DNA from: Azolla pinnata
Lineage: Eukaryota; Streptophyta; Polypodiopsida; Salviniales; Salviniaceae
Length of the DNA stretch: 64,000 nt
NCBI GenBank assembly: GCA_037176905.1
Contig: JBBBWG010004446.1
Location: 1 to 64,000 of the forward strand
Direction: 5' to 3'
Made by a program: the position numbers and the translations under genes. The notes beneath the pieces are model-generated. The model did no database searches, had not been told where the DNA came from, and saw nothing but the letters and a program-made list of their open reading frames with translations. Of this stretch, positions 50,001 to 59,837 are shown piece after piece (position 1 is the first letter of the stretch; each line of letters opens with the position of its first letter).

Positions 50001-53000
50001 TCTACCTGGTACAACCATTTTAGCGACTCCATTAGTCGGAACCGATCAATCTTTGCAGACCAACTCCGGAATGAGCTCATGGTCAGAAGAAGGCTAATTA
50101 TGAAAGAGAAAATCATGTACGACCCCAGAACCAGAAGATTGATCTTGAAAAATTTTGAGCCCAACTCTCCTTCAAGCATCATTTTCCTGCAAAATTTTGA
50201 TGAGTTCAGAGAAAACAAAAAGTGATCTATACTTTTTGGTAGTACTGATTCAAAGAGTTGGCTCACGTAATCTGCTGATGTGCTTGAAATTGTGAATGAA
50301 TGTAGTAAATCTCAAGAAATGGTTGCAAGACGCTATACTTTTCCCTTAAATGTCATGATTCTGAAACTTACCAGTACAAATAGATGAGGCCGCTCGTGCA
50401 TCCTCCATAAAAGAAGAAGTGAGCAAATATGCGCAAACTAGCATTAAATGGAGATCTCCTATATGCTCCGATCATCAGGAGAATGTCCAGTACAGCTGGT
50501 TTTCAAAGTGCAATGGAAATAGTTCATAAGAAATGTCGAATGAATGCTGTGCAGCCGTATGAATGTAGAGATCATCAAACCCTTACATTCTGTAAACTTC
50601 ATAAAAAAATAGGTCGGCCCGAGACTTAGCAAAATTTTTAAGGTTTTCACACTGAAATCCGGAACATATGCCATGATTGCTAAACCCTACCACAGCACGT
50701 CATCAGTAAACATATGCCCTGAGATAAGAACATCCTATTAATATCTACATACCTCATACCTGGAACATCATGACAAGTAGTATCCATACACGGACAAAAC
50801 TGTGGTACAAGTGAAAGAAAGTTCGATGCTCGACAAACGATGTTTTTCCAAATGACTTTCCTTTTCTCAACTGAAAGCAATTAATCATGTGAGTCACTCG
50901 TCATCTCCACATCCACCACATGAAATATTTCTTTTGGTCCAGATACCATATACTTTCTCTAAGCATATATTTGCCTCTTTTTTTTACTGAGAGCAGTTTT
51001 TTTATCAGGGGTAGGATTTAGATACTTGACATAGGCATAGGCTGGCAAAATACCCCATTTTTTCTTTCTTGAGTCGAGAAGAATAGAGATTCCGTTTGTA
51101 TGGGCCAACCAATCACTTCAAAGCATGAAGATGTCCTATAACAACCCAACACTTAATGAGACTTGTACTTAAAATCCTTACTTATGGTAATAAGGCACAA
51201 GTAACATAGTTCCATACCAAAAATACTCATTGAAATCATCATAATTTCTCCATTTGGAGTGACTTGCTTGACCTGAATTATTTTTTTCTGTTTCCTGAAT
51301 CAGTATCCAGAGCCAATCCCGTTTCAGAGATAAAAAAGGGTTGTAAAAATTAGCCTTAAGTTGAAAAGATAAAACAAATGATGAAACTTGAAACATACCC
51401 TTGCAAATCAATAAGGATATGGAATTACTAACAAAAGCCAGAAATGCAATGGTTGGTGTAACCTAATCATAGTTCTAGTTGCACTAGAGACATGGAATGA
51501 TATTTTCTTTGGATTATACTGCCCATTTCAGTTTTTAACGCTCACTTACAGTTGTGTTTTCATTGCATCTGTTGGAGATCAAAATCAGCAATTATGATCC
51601 TCTCATGAGAGGGGGAACCATGGGCAGTTTTAACCCCCAGCATAAATTTTAGGAAGATTTTATAAGGCAAAGCACATCATTCATATGCATATCAACGTCA
51701 ATAGCTGATCATAATATTCTCCATTAAATTTAACAGACTCGTGATTCAGAAGTAGAAGTTCCTCAATCTGTCAAGGGCAGTTTCTCAAAGTTATTATTAA
51801 GGTCACTAGTACCATGTAGCCACAGAGTTACATTTCCTCTAGTCATGTCCAGGTTCATATTTAATTATTATTTACTCATAGATGCTAATCAAATCTGTAT
51901 AAAAGATACATATTTTGCAGCTTAGACTAATTACAAGATTTATATGCAAATTGAAAAAGTAAATTATATGTTTTCGGCCTAAATGGATAAAATTTGGTTT
52001 TCATGTGGACAACAAAATTTCTATTATATACATATTTCCATGCTATAAAGAGAAAAAATCCACCTTCTTTAAGGCTTTGTATATTGGTGTAATTATACCA
52101 TCCAGAAATCGACCACCATGTTCATCCATCCAGTCTTTATGGCAATCAAGATTCTTGAAGTCGCCTGCCATCTATAAATTCAGCATGTTACTTCTAACCA
52201 GATTATCACCAGATTATCATGCATAGTCCATTGTTCTTACTGAACGAAAATAGCAAATTGGTAGTATTTTACGATATTCTAATGATATTGCAAATTGGTA
52301 GTATTTTACGATATTCACATCTGCAATTTCTTCTTACTGCAGTCGGCTATGAACCAAAGGCTTCCAACCAACAAGAAATAAACATTAAACGATTTGGTTT
52401 AGATAACAGAACGCAGTATGTGAATGCGCATCAGATCTGGATGAGCAAACCTGCATATATGATATGGCTGCTCAGAGCTAAGCACGTCATTTATGACCTC
52501 AGACAGCCTATTAGTTATCTTCAAGCAGAATCATGAAGCTTGCCAACCAGATTGGTCTAACCCAGTCTAATTTCTGGATTTCTTTAACAAATAACTGTTA
52601 CTTTATTTCTCATCATTACTCCATACCATTAGAGTTGTGCCACATAGTCCTGAGGCTATCCCACACAAAACAACTACCACACTGCACCAGCATCTTTTCT
52701 CGCCTTATTACATGCCTCATGACAAACATGTCTATGTTCTCGTATCCTCAACTTCCTTCTAGCCTGCTAGCTCTCCCACATCCAGGCTCCATTATCAGTG
52801 AAATCGATACTAAATCTATGTTGATAATCCCAATCTAGAAAAAAATAAATTTATAGTTGCATGGGTAAATTCTCTAATATCTCTTTTGCAAGCCTCTTTG
52901 CTAATTCCTCTCCCACTCTGATTCTGCCCATGCCGGAGATCTTTTGATTTTTGTATGTGCATCTGAGAGGAGTCGTAAACTGTAGATCCTTGAGGCACTT

Positions 53001-54405
53001 CTTATTAACAGCTCATTCTTACTTTTTTGGTTTGTTGTACTTGAAGATGAAGCAACATTATGAACTTTCATGTCTTGTCTGTTTGCATATGCTGTTTTTG
53101 GTCACTTAAAAACTATTCAAATATCATTCTTTCTTGTTAGTTCCTTCTTATGTTGTAGTTCCTCGTACCATATTAACCAAAGGAAATGCCCCCCTGCGAA
53201 ATGCATATAGTCAGAAGTCATCCTCTAGTTCACAGTTGAATATACAACTTGCCTGGTATCACTATAATTCTGCTGCGATGACAACCCCTATTCTTTTTTT
53301 TCTGTAGCACTCCACCTATTATGACGTGCAGCCCATTACAGTAATCATGAAAGGGAAAATCCTAGCATTGATCTATCTGGATCTTCATATCTCTGAGCAA
53401 GTTTATATCCATGATTATAGAATATCCTAGGTGCACTGTATATTTAACCTTAGTGAATGACCCTTGCTATCAAATGCCTAAATCTGGAAAATGTTTTATC
53501 ATTACAATTAACCACAATTGACCATCACCGAATACCTCACTTAAAATATTGCAGTTAATGTCACACAACTCACATGATGGAATATATAGCAGATGCATTC
53601 TGGTAGGAACCGAATATTTGCTGCTTCACCCCAGATGCACAGATATAGAGCAACTAAGGCTATTGGTTTTTTCTCAGTCCTGAGGTTTTAACAAGTCCAC
53701 GTTCAACAGAACATCCAGAATACTACCATCCAAGGGACGAACATTAATAATCTGATCTGAAAAACATATTATCTACCCTTGGTACACGCAATCCTTTTCC
53801 TTCTTCATGTACAAGCACCAATCCACATAGTTCTGCATTATCTTATCGTAGACATCCTTATAAATATCATCCGGTCTTATCTGCATGTGATCACAAAGTT
53901 AATTGAAAAGAACATCAAGATTGTGGTATGAAGCATGATGAGAGATGCTGCAGCAATATACCAGAAGCAAACAACTACTGCATAAATAGGTACCTCTCCT
54001 CTTGCTATTGTTGGATTTTGATCTGCCCATTGTGACTGGGAATTAGCAAGGAGGAGAACAAGATGTTCTCGTTGATTTCTTGCATTATCTGGCTGCAAAA
54101 TTTGCCTTCAAATCAGACTTGAACCTGCTTAGACATCAAATCTTATAGAGAAACATGCTCACTTGAAAGCCAAATATCTCACTAAGAGCTCCGAATATAT
54201 CCTTTTGATACTGCTCATACCATTCATAATTTTTAAGCTCCAGTTTTGCATCACATACCTAATCCAGATACAGCATAAATTCGAATCTTCTGAAACAATA
54301 AATATTCCCTAAAATTGAACAGAAATCATGTACCTCAGGGAGTTCGAGAATTCCATGAGAAGAGCGCTCCTCCAATGGCAAGATATTATACGTCTTAGTC
54401 TCCAT
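35022..54405 (-). CDS. Callose synthase (1,3-beta-glucan synthase, GSL/CalS family)
   Basis: Plasma-membrane/cell-plate enzyme that polymerises UDP-glucose into callose (GT48 family). I could trace 48 GT-AG exons that join in phase into 1635 residues; angiosperm members are usually ~1750-1950. The start is the ATG at 54405 ([18 protein letters not shown]): an in-frame TAG sits directly before it, so the short N-terminus is real unless this exon is skipped. The stop is TAA at 35022. Layout: cytosolic N-terminus, membrane cluster 1 (~residues 265-535), large cytosolic catalytic loop (~535-1205), membrane cluster 2 (~1205-1625). The start resembles CalS11/12 (YNI(I/L)P), but the intron-rich structure recalls CalS9/10-type genes; the subfamily is not decided. 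No lesion seen. Confidence 0.95.
37487..37580. repeat. 47-base direct duplication in callose synthase intron 44
   Basis: TATCTTATGATTCCTGGGCA... through ...CCATACCATCATAGT is repeated back to back with two or three differences, so it is recent. Confidence 0.9.
37955..38559 (-). pseudogene. FAB1/PIKfyve-type N-terminal (FYVE finger) fragment
   Basis: Minus-strand reading from about 38535: [20 protein letters not shown] then [17 protein letters not shown], the hallmark start of plant FAB1 phosphatidylinositol-3-phosphate 5-kinases, whose FYVE finger binds PI3P on endosomes. It continues [20 protein letters not shown] and then, in a second frame after a one-base shift near 38290, [18 protein letters not shown], followed by a Ser-rich stretch (37955-38150) as in FAB1. 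The RRHHCR-type basic motif of the FYVE finger is replaced by YGTICHIWG. No kinase or chaperonin-like part is present. It lies inside callose synthase intron 44, same strand, and looks like a decayed partial duplicate. Confidence 0.75.
40914..46727 (-). other. Callose synthase exons 18-38: catalytic loop
   Basis: Exons in gene order: 46642-46727, 46537-46555, 46035-46126, 45830-45911, 45588-45733, 45379-45493, 45175-45257, 45001-45043, 44757-44914, 44573-44682, 43969-44109, 43833-43892, 43555-43702, 43375-43471, 43190-43219, 42880-42999, 41807-41913, 41617-41700, 41410-41522, 41287-41339, 40914-41090. Conserved strings: [109 protein letters not shown]. Exon 19 is a 19-base micro-exon. Confidence 0.9.
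41996..42230. repeat. ~115-base tandem duplication in callose synthase intron 33
   Basis: Two copies sharing CAGTCAATCACAATGACTGC, AATACATGTGGAA and GGTTAGTGTAGGT, about 90% alike by eye. Confidence 0.88.
47320..54405 (-). other. Callose synthase exons 1-17: N-terminus and first membrane cluster
   Basis: Exons in gene order: 54334-54405, 54163-54258, 53994-54092, 53777-53880, 53574-53679, 52064-52171, 51218-51294, 51054-51135, 50760-50870, 50587-50686, 50372-50495, 50006-50186, 49876-49928, 49587-49647, 49415-49499, 47784-47833, 47320-47406. Family strings: [82 protein letters not shown]. Exon 6 joins IFHH directly to MAGDF, so the loop here is shorter than in angiosperm proteins. Intron 15 (47834-49414) carries a diverged internal duplication near 48780-49110. 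Confidence 0.88.
52245..52312. repeat. ~38-base direct duplication in callose synthase intron 5
   Basis: GCAAATTGGTAGTATTTTACGATATTC-type unit, twice in a row, within the 1.4-kb intron between exons 5 and 6. The rest of that intron shows nothing I recognise. Confidence 0.88.
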
Positions 54406-56120
54406 CTAGTTTTTAACCTGTAAAAAGAGAAAATTTAAAACATGAGTTTCATATCAAAGCCTTGACCAAGTCTCTATTACATCCTAACAAAATGGTTCCG
54501 TCATAAAAACTAAATACCAAATGAATTTATACATCGGTATAGGACAGATGGTCTGAGGAAATGCAGGTTTTGCTGAAGTTGAGGATTTTCTAAATTCGAA
54601 TCCAATGCAGGCTATACCGACAGTAAGTAAAACCTCAGATAGCAAAACTTCAAGTATGCATAGAAGAATAGAATGATGCTACAAATACTCACAATCCTTT
54701 TTTTCTCAAAGGACGAGGTAAATGAGCTCTGGCAGTAGTAACAAATGGTTATAATACTTATTCCATATGCTGAGCCCATTTGTGTCTATGGAATTTGAAG
54801 TGATCTTATGATTCGAAATTAATTAGCTCCCAAAAACCTCAAATCAAAAGTATTGATCGATACCATGCTATCAAGAGGTATGCCAACGTTCAAGAGAAAA
54901 TAAACTCGGGTACATTGTAGTGTCCCAAGGTTTTGGGCATTTCTCAGGCTGTTGCTATCATTGTACTGATATTTTGAGCCCAAGTTCAAAATTTACCAGA
55001 ATACTCTGTGACAGACTAGTGAATTATTGTCAGAAAAAATTAGTCATCCGTTGAAGTTACAAAAAACAGGGATTATTTTGATGTTGTATGTTAGGATGTT
55101 ATCCCTCAGCTGGTCTCATAGCCCATTTTTGGCCTTTTTGAAGGCCAACATATCTTCTTAAAATTTTCCCAGCAACCATCATTGTAGCTCTAAAGCTTGG
55201 CTATCCCAGCATGTAGAAATGAAAATACCCGAATGTAGTGTATGCCTTAGTTGTTGATGCTCGAAATCCAATTATTCAAGATTATTTTACCTTCACCAAA
55301 GAAATGTAACTACAAAATGGAGAAGAAGCAAGCATTTTTGTACTATATTGGGTAGGCATGAACACGATGGCGTACTATTCCCTAAAAATGTAGAACCTGA
55401 GCTCAGTATGAACTATGCTTTTCACACGTCAAGAAGCTGTGACCCGTGACACCATGTCTATAATTCTAAGGCACAGGAGAAAAGAAAAGAAAGCCGCCCT
55501 TTTTCCTTGTTTTCCAATAAATTGGCCAACAAACTATTGGGTAAAACATTTCAATATTGTATGGAGAATCAATTGATGAAAAGAAACCACCGAAATGAGA
55601 AGACAGCCTCGATTTAAGAGAACGAAAATGTCCGAAATCCATATTTGGAGGCTTTTCCCACACTGATTCGATGGGCTTGATCGTTGTTTACAGAATCAAA
55701 AAAGAATGTTCAAAAATCCATATAATTGGGCATCTTTTGCATTGTATTTTGATAGAACACCATATCTCTTCTGCTCAGCTATCTTTCCTTGTTCATCGGT
55801 TAGAGTTTCGACGCAAACAAGGGAGCAAGAGCTCGTAGACTAACTTGAGAGCAGAGAAAACAACCGGGAAAAAAGAACAGCAACATAAAAAGACCAGAGT
55901 AGAGTAGTCACCGTAGAAGATAATGCAGAAGAACAGCGAGACTTGAGCTGGCCATAACTCTGCTGCCTTCTCCTGCTCTTATCGTTGCTTTCTTTGCTTG
56001 GCTTCTTCCTTTGGATGCAAGCAACGCCATGGATTCCTCCTCGGCTAACAACCTTGAGCTTCTCGCAAGCTTCGTACTGACGCAAACCGTGTCTTTCCTT
56101 CCATCGCACTCAAAGCAAGA
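54406..56120 (-). promoter_or_regulatory. Callose synthase 5' leader, with a probable leader intron
   Basis: In minus sense a good acceptor (TTTTTACAG) at 54418 precedes 12 leader bases and the ATG, so exon 1 is probably 54334-54417 and follows a non-coding exon. A plausible donor, CTCTCAA|GTTAGT, lies at 55844, which would make 55845 to about 56100 the first exon. A minus frame open across 55840-56109 is taken as leader, not coding. The 1.4-kb interval shows no other gene. Confidence 0.45.
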
Positions 56121-56129
56121 CGGAAGAGC

Positions 56130-56270
56130 TGAGGTTCTAGAAGGTTCTAGAAGGTTCTAGAAGAAGGCTCCGGAAGCTTCCTCGCACTCGTCGAATTGCC
56201 AAGCTCGCGTCCTGAGATTCTAGAAGGTTCTATAAGGTTCTAGAAGGTTCTAGAAGGTTCTAGAAGGCTC
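56130..56270. promoter_or_regulatory. Two arrays of perfect heat-shock elements (TTCTAGAA every 10 bases)
   Basis: TTCTAGAA stands at 56135, 56145 and 56155, joined by GG, so inverted GAA/TTC pentamers run without a break for 30 bases, followed by GGAAGCTTCC. A second array has TTCTAGAA at 56218, 56238, 56248 and 56258, with one imperfect unit (TTCTATAA) at 56228. The palindrome with 5-base phasing is the high-affinity binding pattern of trimeric heat-shock factor. The arrays sit just upstream of the presumed callose synthase first exon. They also form a 10-base tandem repeat, so replication slippage may explain their number. Confidence 0.7.
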
Positions 56271-56289
56271 CGAGAGATTCCAGATTCGA

Positions 56290-56830
56290 TGCACTCGTCG
56301 AGTTGCGCCTTGCCAAATCAGATCGACTCGTGTAGTTTTCGGTTTCTCCTCGAACAGATCGCGTGAACTTCTTGCCTGATCCGAATCGCGAGAATTTACG
56401 GTTGTCGAATTCTCGCCGATTCATATCGTACATTGTCAGCTGATCAGCTCCGACTCACAACATCGACTTCTCATTAATTCATATCGATTGACCTGTTATT
56501 TGAATCTGAGTAGGCCGATTCACGGCATTGACTTCTCGTCGGTTCGCATCGGCTCAAAGGCATTGACCTATCATCTGGTCACTTCTCATCCGATCATACT
56601 TGTTCATGGTATTGACTTCTCTCGTTTGATCATTATCGACTCGTTATATACAGAGTTCTCAGTAACCCGAATTGACTCGTGGTATCGACTTCTCGTTCGA
56701 TCAACTCGATTCACGATAGTGAATTCTTGTCGGAGCATCACCAGATTGACATTATCTTGTTCATATCTTGAGGGTGGTTGAGTGGATCAAGTCCTCCTAT
56801 CTTGATCTACGTTCCCTTGTTTTTCTCTGA
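56290..56830. repeat. Degenerate repeats of GACTTCTCGTTCGATCA type
   Basis: Many diverged copies of a ~40-50-base unit containing CATTGACTTCTC / TCGACTTCTCGT, CGATCA and GACTCGTGG. Unit length drifts, and the open frames in it are repeat-derived. It may be part of a larger old element together with the next feature. Confidence 0.6.
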
Positions 56831-56832
56831 AT

Positions 56833-57114
56833 TTGAGTCGAGTGTTATCATTCGATTCCCAAACTATCGATTTCGAACCAATTGCAAGTCTTTCAAGAAC
56901 AGCTCGTATAGAGTGCCTCCATTCTAACAACGGAGGAAAATACGAGTCCCTGGATTTGATGGGCTCGAGTTTTCGCTCTCATAAGGCTCCATCCAAGGGT
57001 CATACATTGTGCATATGTAGAGAGACAGGACAACAAACACAGGATCAAAGTATACTCTCATCAATCACATTCAACCCATTCACCCCTAGAAGCACATCCT
57101 ATATTTCCAGCTGA
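56833..57114 (+). mobile_element. Possible Ty1/copia integrase fragment (fossil)
   Basis: A short stretch with IECLHSNNGGKYESLDL resembles the LRSDNGGEY motif of copia-type integrase cores. Only this motif-sized piece is recognisable; no paired terminal repeats were seen. It is an old, broken remnant, and the family call is weak. Confidence 0.35.
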
Positions 57115-57663
57115 TGCTTGATCTACATACACACTCTCGGCGATTCGATACAAGCTTGATCAAGAAGTTTCTCAGAGAAGAAGAAGGAAAGGATAAACAT
57201 CACAAATATTCGACAGCCTACGACCCCCCCAATGGATTAGGTTCGGCGTCATCAATCTTGAGTGTTCATCTCGGGTGTGAACTCGTGCTTTCATCGAATT
57301 GATCAGCCGAGAAGACAAAGAACCAGAGCCAATCTGAAGCTTAGAGTCTGGATGGGTTAGACATCCGTGACCCTGTTTCCTCATTTGGCAGGATTCAAAT
57401 CTTATCAAACACATCATGACGCATTCTCAAAGATTTTTCCATAACTTCAAGCCTAGCCATCGGCAAACTCATCCATTCAGCTCTAGAGGAGGCATGAAAC
57501 TTGTAAACATGTATAAATAATTAAATAAATCTAGTTAATTAATTATATTCATTCAAATATACATGCATGTGAGTGTTAAAAATGAGAAGCAAAGCATAAA
57601 AATGAAGGGAAATTGTCTACTACTTTGTACTTGATTAACCTACTTACTAATTTACACAAGATC
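57115..57663. other. AT-rich spacer before the tRNA gene
   Basis: No gene recognised. The minus-strand tRNA transcript would run into this stretch; the first T-run usable as a Pol III stop is about 55 bases past the tRNA 3' end. Confidence 0.55.
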
Positions 57664-57737
57664 TAGTCCCGGCGGGGCTCGAACCCGCGACCTTCGGCTC
57701 ATAAGACCAACGCTCTAACCAACTGAGCTACGGGACT
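57664..57737 (-). tRNA. tRNA with anticodon UAU (Ile), intronless
   Basis: A 74-base cloverleaf in minus sense: acceptor AGTCCCG pairs perfectly with CGGGACT, then discriminator A. The D arm is GCTC/GAGC with loop AGTTGGTTA, the anticodon arm TTGGT-CTTATGA-GCCGA, the variable loop AGGTC, and the T arm GCGGG-TTCGAGC-CCCGC. The A box (TAGCTCAGTTGG) and B box (GGTTCGAGCCC) are intact, and a TATATA word lies about 25-30 bases upstream, as in plant tRNA genes. The anticodon loop gives UAU, read as isoleucine. Position 37 is G, whereas tRNAs reading ANN codons normally carry A (for t6A). No intron is present. Confidence 0.88.
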
Positions 57738-58206
57738 TGAGTGATAAAAACACATCAAGACATATATAAGATTATTAATTCCAACTAGTGAAACCCTCAC
57801 AAACTTGGCACTAAAGAGGTTTAAACCTCAAGTTTGATGTGTAGGTTCAATGCATGAGGTTTTGAAACAGCCATGAGAATGCATATAGCTTACTGCTTTC
57901 ATCGCTGAGCAAGCGCCAGCCTGCTCCCAACATTTGTCATTTCATACAAGGAAGCATTCAACCCTAAACCCTAAAGCCTAAAAAGCCTCGTAACGAGGAA
58001 GGGGGTTGCCCCGAGAGTCAACGGGGCTGCACGATTGCCCGAGGTTTTAACCGGATGTTTTTAAAATGCCAGCCAATGGCGGAGCTCCTGTTGCAATGCA
58101 AGATGTGAACGGCATGGCATGTTCATCGCGTCGAACAGAGAGCTATTCACACACACAGACACACAGTCCTTGGTACAAACACACTTGTGTGTAGACATTG
58201 GTTTGG
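57738..58206. other. Spacer with a short plant telomere repeat (57960-57975)
   Basis: Mostly unremarkable. AACCCTAAACCCTAAA at 57960 is two units of plant telomere repeat, followed by a small inverted word CCTCGTAACGAGG (about 57988-58000). Confidence 0.6.
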
Positions 58207-58298
58207 CATACATACATACATACATACATACATACATACATACATGTTCTTGTTTAGCCATTTCAAGGGCATTTGTTGACTTGGAATGGTCTCATGAG

Positions 58299-58331
<33 letters not shown>
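58207..58331. repeat. (CATA)n and (AT)n microsatellites
   Basis: CATA run at 58207-58245 and TA run at about 58301-58331. Frames across them (Met-Tyr-Val-Cys or Ile-Tyr runs) are repeat-derived. Confidence 0.95.
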
Positions 58332-58334
<3 letters not shown>

Positions 58335-58339
58335 GTATA

Positions 58340-58505
58340 TATACTGGCTCGATCGTGGGCACTCGGTAGGTGTGGCGCTTCCACGAACAACGAGGGCGCG
58401 AGCTCGAGATTGACGTCGTTCCGGTGGTTCAGACTCCGCGATCGTAAACCCGAAGGCGGTCTTCCGGACAATGGAAACGCGAGCCGGTGGTTCATTGCGG
58501 GCGTA
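58340..58505. other. Small GC-rich island between microsatellites
   Basis: About 160 bases rich in CG dinucleotides (for example GGGCGCGAGCTCGAG), sharply unlike the AT-rich flanks. Open on the minus strand for ~65 codons without a family match. From 58506 to 58740 follow TACATACGTATG-type repeats. Confidence 0.55.
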
Positions 58506-58740
58506 TGAATACGATCTGCATGTACGTGTACCTACATATGAATGCGTGTGTACGTGTGTATCAATGTTGCTACATATGTAGCATAGCGATACGCGTACAA
58601 ATACACATGCTATGCGTGCAACGGCATTGATACATACATATGCATATACGTACATATGTATATGTATGCATGTGTGTTTACATACGTTGTTACATACGTA
58701 GCATACCGGACATGTACGATACGTATGTTTAAAGTATTTA

Positions 58741-59281
58741 ATAATAAAATTACAAATGCTTGGAATACGTATTTCAACATATAATCGCTAAATATGGTAA
58801 GTACGGGTAAAATACATCGAAGTACGCTAAATGGCCATACAAATCTGCAATCAATTTGACCTACATATCACGAAAACTTCTCATATTCCATTTCTCGGCA
58901 TTAGTAAATCTACAAGACCTTCAATATGAGATGACTGTCATTTCGAATTCAAGTTTATAAAATGAAGACTTTCAAGACAAAATAGTTGCCATAGTAGAAA
59001 TCACTGTAGATATTTACAAATTCGGCGCAAGAGATGACAGTTCCATAACGTTAAATACATGTAGAATATGTCTGACTATTCTAAACCATATTTAATGTAT
59101 AAAATACGTGTTGTTTAACAACTTTGATATAAAATATGTGTTGTTTAACAACATAGGTATGTATACATTTATGTATACGAGTGCGCGGAGAGGTCAGCGG
59201 AGCGCTGTCTCCTTCCAGACTCTTTCGCTGTCGAAACTAAAGCCCTCGAGTTTCCGTTCTCTGGATCTTGGGGGAGAGGAC
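58741..59281. other. AT-rich spacer with a 28-base tandem duplication (59098-59153)
   Basis: TATAAAATACGTGTTGTTTA, then ACAAC, occurs twice back to back at 59098 and 59126. It ends about 130 bases before the ATG at 59282 and its TATAAAA words could act as TATA boxes. Nothing else recognised. Confidence 0.6.
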
Positions 59282-59837
59282 ATGTCATCTGCGGAACCGA
59301 TTGAAACGTGTGTCGATAACATGAGCAAAAGAGTTGCGCTTGTTCAGTCTGGGAAGGTGCTTCTCAGGTAATAGTTCCTCAAGGCCACAGGCTACCAAGC
59401 AAACAGCGTTGCTTTGACTTGCTTTGAGGTTGAAATCAAAGGTCTAGGGTTTAGGGTTTAGGGTTTAGAAAGGTTTCGAGCCCAGAGTTGGAGATCTCAT
59501 CAAATTTCCAGCCACGATCATCGCCATGATGAAGCCCTTTAAGGAAAGGTCGGCCGAAGTGGAGAGCATGATTAAAGAAACAGCATATATAGATAGAGAG
59601 AGCAGGGAGGGGAAGAATCGCGGTGGGTTTCGATTCCCCCACCAGAGCTTGTCGGCCGCAGTGCAGAGAAGCCCACAGTATAATCCCTTTTCCGTAAACA
59701 ACTCCTTAAATCAAGCGAAAGATTTGTTCCATACACAAGTGTTTTCGATGCGTTTAGAACGCGGATCCGAATTCGCAAATGCAGCACATGATAGAGAAAA
59801 TGCCGAAAGAACCGAGCAAAAGTGCAGACAACGTTAA
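59282..59837 (+). CDS. Putative two-exon protein of unknown function
   Basis: ATG at 59282 opens 86 bases (MSSAEPIETCVDNMSKRVAL...) to the donor CTTCTCAG|GTAATA. An acceptor at 59484-59485 (GAGCCCAG) restores frame into RVGDLIKFPATIIAMMKPFK and a long tail ending at a stop at 59835-59837, 145 residues in all. The supposed intron (59368-59485) contains three plant telomere repeats. Composition is GC-richer than the flanks. I recognise no domain and no homologue. Support is only splice phase, start context and open frame, so it may not be a gene. Confidence 0.35.
59445..59468 (+). repeat. Interstitial plant telomere repeat, (TTTAGGG)3
   Basis: TAGGGTT three times and TAG, perfect, in the plus sense. 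Confidence 0.95.

Noticed and set aside
55840-56109. 89-codon minus frame upstream of callose synthase
   Set aside because: Most likely leader exon; the true start is set by the stop right before the ATG at 54405.
59762-59773. Adjacent BamHI and EcoRI sites as a sign of cloning-vector contamination
   Set aside because: No further polylinker or vector sequence is visible around them; chance is the simpler reading.
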